The notes under the pieces are model-generated. The model was not told where the DNA came from. It did not search any database and saw nothing but the letters and a program-made list of their open reading frames with translations. Of a DNA stretch of 64,000 nt, positions 18,143 through 26,425 are shown piece after piece (position 1 is the stretch's first letter; each line of letters starts with the position of its first letter). The DNA lies in contig DATBJJ010000006.1 in NCBI GenBank assembly GCA_036556425.1, forward strand, positions 65,002-129,001, written 5' to 3'. Both the position numbers and the translations under genes were made by a program. Origin of the DNA: DATBJJ01 sp036556425 (GTDB lineage: Bacteria; Acidobacteriota; Vicinamibacteria; Vicinamibacterales; 2-12-FULL-66-21).

Positions 18143-18377
18143 TCAGCCTCCAGCTTCCGGCTTCCAGCTTCCAGCTTCCAGCTTCCAGCTTCCGGCTTCC
18201 AGCTTCCGGCTTCCAGCTTCCAGCTTCCAGCTTCCAGCTTCCAGCTTCCGGCTTCCAGCTTCCGGCTTCCAGCTTCCAGCTTCCAGCTTCCGGCTTCCGG
18301 CTTCCAGCTTCCAGCTTCCAGCTTCCGGCTTCCGGCTTCCGGCTTCCGGCTTCCAGCTGGTAGCTGGCAGCTGGTAG
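18143..18377. repeat. 7-bp tandem array L1 (CTTCCRG, about 30 units)
   Basis: Roughly 30 head-to-tail heptamers run from 18150 to 18357. They vary almost only at one purine (CTTCCAG or CTTCCGG). An opposite-orientation arm (AGCTGGCAGCTGGTAGCT) then reaches the stop codon of etfA. The array fills the whole gap between etfA and the ETF-quinone oxidoreductase. On the minus strand the gene-proximal unit is GGAGGCT instead of GGAAGCT, which creates the Shine-Dalgarno of the downstream gene. It is related in unit sequence to L2, L6 and L7. Confidence 0.97.
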
Positions 18378-19340
18378 CTAATTCTTTAGCGCCTCGATCA
18401 TGGCGGGAACGATTTCGAAGAGATCGCCGACGATTCCGTACTCCGCGATCTCGAAGATGGGGGCTTCCGGATCCTTGTTGATCGCGACGATCGTCCGCGA
18501 TCCCTTCATCCCGACGAGATGCTGGATGGCGCCGGAGATTCCAAGCGCGATGTAGAGCTTCGGCGCGACGGTCTGACCCGAGCTGCCGATCTGGCGATCC
18601 ATCGGCAGCCACCCCGCGTCGCAGATGGGACGCGAGGCGGCGAGCTCGGCGCCCAGCGCTTCGGCGAGCGACTGCGCGAGTGCGAGATGCTCCTGGCCTT
18701 TGATGCCGCGGCCGACGGCCACGATGCGCTCGGCCTGAGAGAGATCGACCGCCTGCTTGGCTTCCTTGAACGGCGCCTCGGGTTTCTGCCGAATCTTCGA
18801 CGGGTCGATCGTCACCGAGGCGGCGCGCGCCGGCGCTGCGCCGCTCGCGCGGCGCGCCGCGGCATCCGCACGGTACGCGCCGATTTGAAACGTGACGAGA
18901 TGCGGCGCCGGCCCGTTCGCGATCACATCCGCGTTGAGCTTGCCCTGAAACGCGGGCCGCGTGTAGACGAATGCGTCATCCTGCTTCTTGAGCGCCGTGA
19001 CGTCGGTGACGATCGCGCGTCCGAGCCGCGCGGCGAGCGCCGGCGCAAAATCTCTCGTTTGGTACGTGTGAGGGAAAAAGACGAGCGACGGCTTTTCCTG
19101 ATCGATCAGGGACGCGAGCGCGATGACGCAGCCGTCGGCGGTATACGCGGACAGCTCCGGCGCGTCGACCGTAATGATCTCCGCGACCTCCGCCGCGCCG
19201 AGCTCGGCGGCAATCGCCTGCACGCCTGCGCCGAGCACGGCGATCTTGATCGGCAGGCCCGCCTGTTGCGCGGCGGCGATCGTCTCCCACGTCGCGCGGT
19301 TCAGCGCGCCATCTCGTTGTTCTGCGACGACAAGTATCAT
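18378..19340 (-). CDS. etfA: electron transfer flavoprotein subunit alpha
   Basis: EtfA, 320 residues, the FAD-carrying subunit of the ETF heterodimer that collects electrons from acyl-CoA dehydrogenases. The N-terminal part contains the alpha/beta ETF fold. The C-terminal FAD-binding domain shows GRGIKGQEHLALAQSLAEAL, PICDAGWLPMDRQIGSSGQ and APKLYIALGISGAIQHLVGM, all diagnostic. It starts 6 bp after etfB and ends with TAG that runs straight into repeat array L1. Two acyl-CoA dehydrogenases in this window (47798, 60932) are plausible donors. Confidence 0.96.
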   Translation of the reverse strand: MILVVAEQRDGALNRATWETIAAAQQAGLPIKIAVLGAGVQAIAAELGAAEVAEIITVDAPELSAYTADGCVIALASLIDQEKPSLVFFPHTYQTRDFAPALAARLGRAIVTDVTALKKQDDAFVYTRPAFQGKLNADVIANGPAPHLVTFQIGAYRADAAARRASGAAPARAASVTIDPSKIRQKPEAPFKEAKQAVDLSQAERIVAVGRGIKGQEHLALAQSLAEALGAELAASRPICDAGWLPMDRQIGSSGQTVAPKLYIALGISGAIQHLVGMKGSRTIVAINKDPEAPIFEIAEYGIVGDLFEIVPAMIEALKN

Positions 19341-19346
19341 TGGCGA

Positions 19347-20105
19347 TTAGAGGACGCGGCCGTCTCTCAACTTGGCCACCAGCGTCTTGGCCGCCTCGGC
19401 CGGCGAGCCGGAAATCACCTGCGTCTTCTTGGCTTTCTCCGGGAAATAGACGCGAGCGATCCGCTGGCTCGCATCGCCCGCCGACGAGGGCGCGACCTTG
19501 CGGATCTCTTTCTTCTTCGCCGCCATGATGCCCTTGAGCGTGGCATAGCGAAGCTGATTGATCCCGCTCTGGATCGTGAGCAGCGCGGGCATCGGCAGCG
19601 ACACCCACTGGAACCATCCGCCCTCGAGCTCGCGCTTCACACGCAAAGTGGACTCGGCGGCCTGCACTTCCATGATGATGGTCGCATGCGGCATGCCGAG
19701 CGTTTCGGCGAGCACGACGCCGACCTGGCCGAAGCCCTGATCGTCGGACTGCAATCCGGTCAGGATGAGATCGAACCGTTCATCGCGGACCGCGTCCGCG
19801 AGGGCGCGCGCGACGGTGGACGCGTCGGCGGTCGCGAGCGCATCCGATTCGACATGGATCGCGCGATCGGCGCCGCGCGCCAACGCTTCACGAATGACCG
19901 TCGCGGCGCGCGCCGGTCCGGCGGAACAGACCACGACTTCGCCGCCGTGCTTCTCCTTGAGGCGCAGCGCTTCCTCGAGCGCGTACGCATCCGGCTCGTT
20001 CAGCTCGAAACTCGCGTCGCTGTCCCGAATCCACGTGCCGCTCTCCGCGACGCGCAGCTGCCATTCGCGAGTGACGACCTGTTTGACGCAGACGGCGATC
20101 TTCAT
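19347..20105 (-). CDS. etfB: electron transfer flavoprotein subunit beta
   Basis: EtfB, 252 residues, AMP-binding partner of EtfA. It opens MKIAVCVKQV and carries the beta-subunit signature region around VKRELEGGWFQWVSLPMPALL. The start codon directly follows repeat units of the GAGAGCT type, which provide a weak purine-rich ribosome-binding site. Gene order etfB-etfA-ETF:QO is consistent with one operon. It probably shares a transcript with fabF upstream unless array L2 terminates it. Confidence 0.95.
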   Translation of the reverse strand: MKIAVCVKQVVTREWQLRVAESGTWIRDSDASFELNEPDAYALEEALRLKEKHGGEVVVCSAGPARAATVIREALARGADRAIHVESDALATADASTVARALADAVRDERFDLILTGLQSDDQGFGQVGVVLAETLGMPHATIIMEVQAAESTLRVKRELEGGWFQWVSLPMPALLTIQSGINQLRYATLKGIMAAKKKEIRKVAPSSAGDASQRIARVYFPEKAKKTQVISGSPAEAAKTLVAKLRDGRVL

Positions 20106-20260
20106 AGCTCTCAGCTCTCAGCTCTCAGCTTCCAGCTTCCAGCTTCCAGCTGCCAGCTTCCAGCTAGACCATTCAGATCCCAATCGCGCGGGGCGACCGG
20201 ACAGCTCTTCCCTGAAAGACTGAAGCTGGCAGCTGGAAGCTGGCAGCTGGAAGCTGGCAG
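20106..20260. repeat. 7-bp repeat locus L2 with inverted arms and a core
   Basis: Left arm units AGCTCTC and AGCTTCC/AGCTGCC (20106-20165) face a right arm of AGCTGGCAGCTGGAAG type (20221-20262), so the arms can pair into a long hairpin. The 55-bp core contains CAATCGCGCG (20181-20190), shared exactly with the core of L6. The fabF stop codon TAG is directly followed by repeat sequence, and the other end runs to the etfB start codon. Confidence 0.95.
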
Positions 20261-21502
20261 CTACTCCTCATACCGCTTAAACAACAGCGCCCCGTTCGTG
20301 CCGCCGAACCCGAACGAGTTCGAGAGCGCGTATTCGATCGCGGCCGCGCGCTTCTGGTTCGGCACGTAGTCGAGGTCGCACTCGGGATCCGGCGTCTCGT
20401 AGTTGATGGTGGGCGGAATGGTCTGGTGCTTGATCGCCAGCGCCGTGATGCCGCCCTCGAGGCCGCCGGCGGCGCCGAGCAGATGACCCGTCATCGATTT
20501 GGTCGACGAGATCGCCAGCTTCCGGGCGTGATCGCCGAAGACGCGCTTGATGGCCAGCGTCTCGAGCTTGTCGTTGTACGGCGTCGATGTGCCGTGCGCA
20601 TTGATGTAGTCGACCTGCTCCGGCCTGATGCCGGCCCGCTTGATCGCTCTCTCCATCACGCGCATGCCGCCGTCGCCGTCCTCGGACGGCGCGGTGATGT
20701 GATACGCGTCGGCCGACATGCCGTAGCCGACGAGCTCGGCGTAGATCGGCGCGCCGCGCAGGCGCGCGAACTCGAGCTCCTCGAGGATGATGACGCCTGC
20801 GCCCTCGCCCATGATGAACCCGTCGCGATCGCGATCGAACGGACGGCTCGCCCGCTGCGGCTCGTCGTTGCGCGTCGAGAGCGCGCGCATCGCCGCGAAG
20901 CCGCCGACGCCCATCGGCGTGATGGCCGCCTCCGATCCGCCGGCAATCATCACGTCGGCATCGTCGCGGCGGATGATCTCGAACGCGTCGCCGATCGCGT
21001 GCGCGGAGGCCGAGCACGCCGTGCACGTCGCGGAGTTCGGTCCCTTTGCGTTGAAGCGGATCGAGACCTGGCCTGCGGCGAGATTGATGATGGCGGCGGG
21101 AATGAAGAAGGGCGAGATGCGGCGGGGCCCGCCTTGAATGAACGCAAGGTGCTCGCGCTCGATCGTGCCGAACCCGCCGATGCCCGACGCGATGAACACG
21201 CCCACGCGCGCGGCGATGTCCTCCGTCACCGACAAGCCCGCATCGTCCATCGCGAACTGCGACGCGGCGATGGCGAACTGGATGAAGACGTCCATCTTCT
21301 TGACGTCTTTCTTGTCGATGAAGCGCAGCGGATCGAAGTGATGGACCTCGCCGGCGATGCGCGCGGAGAACTGCGACGCGTCGAAGTGGGTGATCGGGCC
21401 GATGCCGCTGCATCCGGCGCAGAGCGCGTCCCAATTGGCCTGGGTCCCAATCCCCAGCGGCGACACGAGGCCGACGCCGGTAACGACGACTCGCCTGCTC
21501 AA
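20261..21502 (-). CDS. fabF: beta-ketoacyl-ACP synthase II
   Basis: Condensing enzyme of fatty acid elongation, 413 residues, normal length. The catalytic cysteine is in TACSASAHAIG (Cys163), with histidines in NAHGTSTPYND and KSMTGHLLGAAGG. It accepts malonyl-ACP on the ACP encoded 16 bp upstream. It ends the fab operon. No KAS III (fabH) gene is found in the cluster, so initiation must be encoded elsewhere or done by another enzyme. It is followed by array L2. Confidence 0.97.
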   Translation of the reverse strand: MSRRVVVTGVGLVSPLGIGTQANWDALCAGCSGIGPITHFDASQFSARIAGEVHHFDPLRFIDKKDVKKMDVFIQFAIAASQFAMDDAGLSVTEDIAARVGVFIASGIGGFGTIEREHLAFIQGGPRRISPFFIPAAIINLAAGQVSIRFNAKGPNSATCTACSASAHAIGDAFEIIRRDDADVMIAGGSEAAITPMGVGGFAAMRALSTRNDEPQRASRPFDRDRDGFIMGEGAGVIILEELEFARLRGAPIYAELVGYGMSADAYHITAPSEDGDGGMRVMERAIKRAGIRPEQVDYINAHGTSTPYNDKLETLAIKRVFGDHARKLAISSTKSMTGHLLGAAGGLEGGITALAIKHQTIPPTINYETPDPECDLDYVPNQKRAAAIEYALSNSFGFGGTNGALLFKRYEE

Positions 21503-21518
21503 ACCTCCTCCGCCCCCT

Positions 21519-21758
21519 TTACTTCTTCTTGCTGTGCGATTCGATGTACTCGATCGCTTCCTTGACGCGCGTGATCTTCTCGGCGTCCTCGTCGGGGATC
21601 TCGATCCCGAACTCCTCCTCGAACGCCATGACCAGCTCCACCGTGTCGAGCGAGTCCGCGCCGAGATCGTCTACGAACGACGCGTCCGGCGTGACTTCCT
21701 CTTCGTCGACGCCCAACTGCTCTACGATGATGCTCTTCACTTTGTCAGCGACCGCCAT
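21519..21758 (-). CDS. acpP: fatty-acid acyl carrier protein
   Basis: Housekeeping ACP, 79 residues, strongly acidic. The prosthetic group attaches at Ser36 in DLGADSLDTVEL. It sits between fabG and fabF as in most bacteria. GGAGGG lies 4 bases before the ATG. It is clearly distinct from the specialised ACP at 917-1192. Confidence 0.98.
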   Translation of the reverse strand: MAVADKVKSIIVEQLGVDEEEVTPDASFVDDLGADSLDTVELVMAFEEEFGIEIPDEDAEKITRVKEAIEYIESHSKKK

Positions 21759-21805
21759 TCAGCCCTCCATCTCCATCCCGTCGAACGCTTTTTCGTGTCA
21801 CAGAC

Positions 21806-21823
21806 GCGGAGCTCGTGCTCCGC
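21806..21823 (-). other. hairpin in the fabG-acpP gap
   Basis: A perfect 7-bp stem GCGGAGC / GCTCCGC with a 4-nt loop lies in the 97-bp leader between fabG and acpP. No T-tract follows. acpP is usually expressed far above its neighbours, so a processing or stabilising structure at this position would make sense; that is inference. Confidence 0.4.
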
Positions 21824-21855
21824 TTCACGATACCTTGGTCATGGCCTGTTTCTAT

Positions 21856-22596
21856 CTATAAGTACATCCCGCCGTTCACGGCGAGAACCTGCCCGGTAAT
21901 ATACGATGCCTCATCCGAGGCCAGAAAGCACACCGCGTTCGCGATCTCGTCCGCGGTTCCGAGCCGCGCCATCGGGATCTTCGCGACGATCGCCTCCCGG
22001 GTCTTCTCGGGAAGCGCGCCCGTCATATCCGTCGCCACCATTCCGGGCGAGACGACGTTGACGGTGATGTGGCGCGAGGCCACTTCGAGCGCGACCGCCT
22101 TGGCGAATCCAATCAGGCCCGCTTTCGATGCCGCGTAATTCGCTTGCCCCGCATTGCCGCTCTGCCCGACGACCGAACTGATGCAGATGATGCGACCGCT
22201 GCGCTGGTGGATCATCGGCTTCAAGACCGCCCGCGTCAGCGTGAAGGCGGAGGTCAGGTTGGTCGCCAGCACCGCGTCCCAGTCGTCGCGCTTCAATCGG
22301 AGCATGAGCTGGTCGCGAGTGATGCCGGCGTTGTTCACCAGGATGTCGATGCGTCCGTGGCGCGCCAACACATCCGCGATCGCGGCCTCGGCCGCCGGCG
22401 CGTCGGTCACGTCGAGCGGAATGGCGTCGGCCTTTCCGCCCGCCGCCCGAATGTCATCGGCCGTGCCTGTTGCGTGCTCTCCGCGCGCGGCGGCGACGAC
22501 GAGCGCTCCGCACGCGCTCAAGCGCAGCGCAATCGAGCGGCCGATGCCGCGCGACGCCCCGGTGACGAACGCCACGCGGCCGGACAGATCAATCAT
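21856..22596 (-). CDS. fabG: 3-oxoacyl-ACP reductase
   Basis: NADPH-dependent short-chain dehydrogenase, 246 residues, reducing beta-ketoacyl-ACP. TGASRGIGRSIAL is the cofactor motif, NNAGITRDQLMLR the structural motif, and the catalytic Ser-Tyr-Lys lie in ICISSVVGQ and NYAASKAG. It overlaps fabD by 4 bp, so the fab genes are translationally coupled. Confidence 0.97.
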   Translation of the reverse strand: MIDLSGRVAFVTGASRGIGRSIALRLSACGALVVAAARGEHATGTADDIRAAGGKADAIPLDVTDAPAAEAAIADVLARHGRIDILVNNAGITRDQLMLRLKRDDWDAVLATNLTSAFTLTRAVLKPMIHQRSGRIICISSVVGQSGNAGQANYAASKAGLIGFAKAVALEVASRHITVNVVSPGMVATDMTGALPEKTREAIVAKIPMARLGTADEIANAVCFLASDEASYITGQVLAVNGGMYL

Positions 22597-23522
22597 AGCG
22601 CCTCGAGCGCTCCGAGATCTTCGGGCGTCTGGACGCTCGTGACGGTCACGCTGCGATCGATCTTCTTGATCAGTCCGGCGAGCACCGTGCCCGGTCCAAG
22701 CTCGACGAACGTCCGAACGCCCTCCGCGACGAGCCGCCTCACGACATCTTCCCAGCGAACCGGCGCGGAGACCTGGCGGACGAGCGCGTCGATCGAATCG
22801 CTAGCGGTGCGCTTCGGCTGCGCGTCGACGTTCGCGACGACAGGGATGCGGGGCTCCGACGTCTGCAGCGATCGGAGCACCGGCTCCAAGCGCGTTTCGG
22901 CGGGCTTCATCAGCGCGCTGTGGAACGGCGCGCTGACCGCGAGAGGGATCACGCGCTTGGCGCCCGCCGCGCGAGCGAGCTCGCCGGCGCGCGCGACCGC
23001 GTCGTGATGACCCGCGATGACGACCTGGCCGGGCGCGTTGAGGTTGGCCGGGGACACGATGCGGCCGCCGAGCGCGCTGGCCGCCTCCGCGCACACGCGC
23101 GCGATCGCGTCGGCATCGAGGCCGAGCACGGCGGACATCGCGCCTTCGCCGACGGGAACCGCCTCTTGCATGAACTGTCCGCGGCGGCGAACCGTCCGCA
23201 GCGCGTCCGCGAAGGATATCGTACCGGCCGCGACGTGCGCCGAATACTCGCCGAGGCTGTGTCCCGCGGCAAACGCGGCTCGAACGCCCTTCGACTCCGC
23301 GAGGCGGCACGCCGCGACGCTCGCCGCGAGGATCGCGGGCTGCGTATTTGCTGTGAGCAGCAACTGCTCCTCGGGGCCGTCGAAGCACAAACGGCTCAAC
23401 GGATCGCCGAGCGCGGCGTCCGCTTCGTCGAACGCATGCCGGCAAATCGGAAACGCGTCGGCGAGCGCCTTGCCCATGCCGACCTTCTGCGCGCCTTGTC
23501 CGGGGAAAACGAATGCGATCAT
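22593..23522 (-). CDS. fabD: malonyl-CoA:ACP transacylase
   Basis: Loads malonate onto ACP, 309 residues. The start MIAFVFPGQGAQKVGMGKAL is family-typical; the open frame to 23642 overlaps plsX and is rejected. The active serine is Ser89 in AGHSLGEYSA, with a conserved QP motif (NTQPAIL) before it. It overlaps plsX by 4 bp and fabG by 4 bp. Confidence 0.97.
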   Translation of the reverse strand: MIAFVFPGQGAQKVGMGKALADAFPICRHAFDEADAALGDPLSRLCFDGPEEQLLLTANTQPAILAASVAACRLAESKGVRAAFAAGHSLGEYSAHVAAGTISFADALRTVRRRGQFMQEAVPVGEGAMSAVLGLDADAIARVCAEAASALGGRIVSPANLNAPGQVVIAGHHDAVARAGELARAAGAKRVIPLAVSAPFHSALMKPAETRLEPVLRSLQTSEPRIPVVANVDAQPKRTASDSIDALVRQVSAPVRWEDVVRRLVAEGVRTFVELGPGTVLAGLIKKIDRSVTVTSVQTPEDLGALEAL

Positions 23523-24517
23523 CGCGTCGAGACGACCTCGTGCTCGAGTTTGTCCAGCAGGCGATCGTCGACGCAGCGAACCGCCATCGCGATCGCGTTG
23601 CGCACGGCCTTCACGGACGAGCGCCCGTGTCCGATCACGCACAAGCCGTCGAGGCCGATGAGCGGCGCGCCGCCGTACTCGGAGTAGTCGACGCGCTTGC
23701 GGAATCGGCGGAACGCCTGCCGCGAGAGCAGATAGCCCACGCGCGTACCCACCGTCGACGACAACTCGTCGAGCAGCAGGCGCTCGACGGTCTCGACGAG
23801 GCCTTCGCTGATCTTCAACGTCACGTTGCCGGTAAAGCCGTCACACACGATCACGTCCGCTTCACCCGAGTAGACGTCGCGTCCCTCGACGTTGCCGACG
23901 AACGTGACGGGCGCGGACTTGAGGAGCTGATGGGCCTCGCGCGTCAGCTCGTTGCCCTTGCTCTCCTCCTCGCCGACCGACAAGAGCCCGACGCGCGGCG
24001 TCGCGCAGCCGAGCGCGATGCGCGCGTACGCGGACCCCATGATCGCGAACTGCACGAGGTGCTGCGGCCGGCACTCGACGGTCGCGCCCGAATCGAGGAG
24101 CACGGCGGGCGTGCGCCTCGTTGGAATGATCGTCGCGAGCGCGGGGCGATCGACGCCGGACAGCCTGCCGAACGCCGCATGCGACGCCATGACGGCGGCG
24201 CCCGTGTGGCCCGCGGTGAAGAGCGCGGATGCTTGCCGATCGCGCACGGCTTCGGCCGCGAGCCGGATCGACGACTGCGGCTTCCGGCGCAGCGCCGCGG
24301 CGGCGGGCTCGGCCATCTCGATGCGATCGGGCGCGTGAAGAAGACGGATGTCGATCGCGCTCGCGCCCGAGTGGCGCGCGAGCTCCCGCTCGATCGCCGA
24401 TCGATCCCCGACGAGCAGCAGTCCGATCTGCAGACGCCGAGCCGCGAGCAGCGCTCCGGCGATGATCGCCTCCGGCGCGTGGTCGCCGCCCATCGCGTCG
24501 ACAGCGATGCTGAGCAT
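23519..24517 (-). CDS. plsX: phosphate acyltransferase
   Basis: Converts acyl-ACP to acyl-phosphate for phospholipid synthesis, 332 residues. It begins MLSIAVDAMGGDHAPEAII and contains TAGHTGAAVMAS, both diagnostic. It links fatty acid and phospholipid synthesis and sits between rpmF and fabD. In many bacteria fabH lies between plsX and fabD; here the two overlap directly, so fabH is absent. Confidence 0.97.
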   Translation of the reverse strand: MLSIAVDAMGGDHAPEAIIAGALLAARRLQIGLLLVGDRSAIERELARHSGASAIDIRLLHAPDRIEMAEPAAAALRRKPQSSIRLAAEAVRDRQASALFTAGHTGAAVMASHAAFGRLSGVDRPALATIIPTRRTPAVLLDSGATVECRPQHLVQFAIMGSAYARIALGCATPRVGLLSVGEEESKGNELTREAHQLLKSAPVTFVGNVEGRDVYSGEADVIVCDGFTGNVTLKISEGLVETVERLLLDELSSTVGTRVGYLLSRQAFRRFRKRVDYSEYGGAPLIGLDGLCVIGHGRSSVKAVRNAIAMAVRCVDDRLLDKLEHEVVSTR

Positions 24518-24555
24518 GCGTATGTGGTATGGGGTTGGCGGTCAGCGAACGGAGC

Positions 24556-24738
24556 TCAGGCCTCTTCCACCGGCCGCACCTGCCGGCCCTTGTAGTAGCC
24601 GCAGTGCGAGCACACCTTGTGCGGCGCCTTCGCTTCCTGACACTGCGGACAGACGCCGGACGGCACGGCGCTCAGCGCGTCATGGGTGCGGCGCTTCGCC
24701 GTGCGGGCCTTCGAATGCCGGCGTTTGGGATTGGGCAT
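24556..24738 (-). CDS. rpmF: 50S ribosomal protein L32
   Basis: Small basic ribosomal protein, 60 residues, starting MPNPKRRHSKARTAKRRTHD. It has a four-cysteine zinc ribbon (CPQCQ and CSHCGYYKG). It lies 1 bp after the DUF177 gene, the usual partner, and upstream of plsX. This order is common across bacteria and links ribosome and lipid synthesis transcription. Confidence 0.98.
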   Translation of the reverse strand: MPNPKRRHSKARTAKRRTHDALSAVPSGVCPQCQEAKAPHKVCSHCGYYKGRQVRPVEEA

Positions 24739-24739
24739 C

Positions 24740-25273
24740 TCAATTCTCCTTCTCTCGGCTCAGCAACTGCTTCAGCGGCGCGAGCCGCGGATCTTCCCAG
24801 GCCGGCGCGCAGCCGCAGTCGTTTCGATTCAAGTTCGCGCCGCAGTGCGGGCAGAATCCCCGGCACGCGTCGCTGCACAATGGCTTCATCGGCAGCGCGA
24901 GTTGAAACTGCTCGCGCAGCAACTCCTGAACGTCCAGCATGCCGTCGCGATAGTACGCGGTGATCAGATCGTCTTCCTCGATCTCACGCTCGCCGTCGCC
25001 GGTATTCTCGGACTGCGGCACGTAGCGCAGATCGAACGCCGCATCGACCGGAATCTCGAACGGCTCGAGACACCGGCTGCACGACAATTCCAACGTCGCC
25101 CTGACGCGCCCGCGCACGGCAAACGCATCGGCCCCTGCCTTCTCGACATCCATCGACAGCTCGACCGGGCCGGCAACGCGATAGTCCGGATCCTGGGGAT
25201 CGAACGTCGACGGCGGCAGCGTCCGCTCGACGTGCTCGCGCGGACCGTGCAACTTGTTGAGGTCAAGCAGCAT
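24740..25273 (-). CDS. YceD/DUF177 family protein
   Basis: Protein of 177 residues in the DUF177 family encoded immediately before rpmF. It carries a cysteine pair in ELSCSRCLEPFEI and two more in CSDACRGFCPHCGANL, suggesting a metal site. Homologues have been linked to 23S rRNA accumulation; the mechanism is not settled. A consensus -10 (25288-25293) lies very close to the ATG, so the mRNA leader should be very short. Confidence 0.92.
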   Translation of the reverse strand: MLLDLNKLHGPREHVERTLPPSTFDPQDPDYRVAGPVELSMDVEKAGADAFAVRGRVRATLELSCSRCLEPFEIPVDAAFDLRYVPQSENTGDGEREIEEDDLITAYYRDGMLDVQELLREQFQLALPMKPLCSDACRGFCPHCGANLNRNDCGCAPAWEDPRLAPLKQLLSREKEN

Positions 25274-25287
25274 AGCGCCAACCCTGG

Positions 25288-25293
25288 ATTATA
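25288..25293 (-). promoter_or_regulatory. -10 element for the DUF177-rpmF-fab operon
   Basis: Perfect TATAAT on the minus strand, 15 bp before the ATG of the DUF177 gene. The start of transcription would lie about 8 nt before the ATG. No -35 is recognisable; instead an inverted repeat CACCT-N5-AGGTG (25297-25311) covers the spacer, a possible repressor site. Confidence 0.5.
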
Positions 25294-25345
25294 CCTCACC
25301 TTCCAGAGGTGCGGGATTCTGGGCGCTTATCAGGCGTTCTGGGGA

Positions 25346-26422
25346 TCAGTCGCGCAAAGAAACCCAGGGCTTGGGAATGAAGAGCTGTTCGTAGAGGCTG
25401 ACGGCGTAGCGATCCGTCATCCCGGCGATGAAGTCGCGCGCCGCCGCATCGACCCCGTCCGCGTCGATCGTGCGGCGATCGAGGAACTGATCCGGACGCT
25501 CGCGCACACGCTCCCAGAGTCCGCCCAGAATGCCAGCCGCTTTCTTGAATTCGGCGGTCGCGACTTCGTTTTCGTAGACCGCGTCGAAGAGAAAGCTCCG
25601 CAGGCCGAGGGTCGCCTGAAGGATCGGCTCGCTCATGCGGATCTCGGTCATGCCGCCTGCGATCGTTTCCAGCACGACGTCGGTCACCATTCGCCCGATC
25701 CGCTCCGACGACGTGCGGCCGAGCACGTCGACCCGCTCGCGCGGGAGCGTCTCCGGGTCCAGAATCCCGGCGCGAACCGAATCGTCGATGTCGTGATTCA
25801 CATAAGCGACGATGTCGGCCACCCGCGCGATCTGGCCCTCGATCGTGGTCGCGCGATGCTCGGGATCCGCGCCGACCGGCGTACCGCTCTTCCCTTTCGA
25901 ATGCCGCGCGATTCCGTCGCGCACTTCCCACGTCAGATTGAGCCCCTGACCGTCGTTCTCGAGGACGTCGACGATGCGCAGGCTCTGCTCGTAGTGATTG
26001 AAGCCGCCGTCGACGAGCGAGTTCAACACGCGCTCGCCGGCGTGACCGAACGGTGTGTGGCCGAGATCGTGGCCGAGGGCGATCGCCTCGGTCAGCTCTT
26101 CGTTGAGACGAAGCACTTTCGCGATCGTGCGGGCGATCTGCGACACCTCGAGCGTGTGCGTGAGGCGCGTCCGATAGTGATCCCCTGTCGGCGCGAAGAA
26201 CACTTGCGTCTTGTGCTTGAGGCGCCTGAACGCTTTGGAATGAATGATGCGGTCGCGATCGCGCTGGAACGCCGGGCGGATCGGATCCTCCGGCTCGGGC
26301 CGCACGCGACCGCGGCTATCCGCGCTCTTGGCCGCCTGCGGCGCGAGGATCTCACGCTCCCGCCTCTCGAGCTGCTCCCGGATGCCCGTCGTCACCAAAC
26401 GATCGTTGGGCTGCACAGCCAT
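25346..26422 (-). CDS. deoxyguanosinetriphosphate triphosphohydrolase-like HD protein
   Basis: HD-domain dNTP triphosphohydrolase, 358 residues. The metal-binding HD motif is in GHDLGHTPFGHAGE, preceded by THTLEVSQIARTIA and HSKAFRRLKHKTQVF, as in the type 2 dGTPase-like family. It would hydrolyse dNTPs to deoxynucleoside and triphosphate, influencing nucleotide pools. deoB follows directly (3-bp gap before its coding strand end), which fits a role in deoxynucleoside salvage. Confidence 0.9.
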   Translation of the reverse strand: MAVQPNDRLVTTGIREQLERREREILAPQAAKSADSRGRVRPEPEDPIRPAFQRDRDRIIHSKAFRRLKHKTQVFFAPTGDHYRTRLTHTLEVSQIARTIAKVLRLNEELTEAIALGHDLGHTPFGHAGERVLNSLVDGGFNHYEQSLRIVDVLENDGQGLNLTWEVRDGIARHSKGKSGTPVGADPEHRATTIEGQIARVADIVAYVNHDIDDSVRAGILDPETLPRERVDVLGRTSSERIGRMVTDVVLETIAGGMTEIRMSEPILQATLGLRSFLFDAVYENEVATAEFKKAAGILGGLWERVRERPDQFLDRRTIDADGVDAAARDFIAGMTDRYAVSLYEQLFIPKPWVSLRD

Positions 26423-26425
26423 ACC

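Noticed and set aside
18143..18377. CRISPR array
   Set aside because: Units are contiguous heptamers with no unique spacers, no cas genes nearby.
18103..18612. Protein-coding reading of the heptamer array L1 (periodic peptides such as KLEAGSW)
   Set aside because: Seven-base units make any frame open, the peptide is an artefact of the repeat, and the frame is continuous only because stop codons are absent from the unit.
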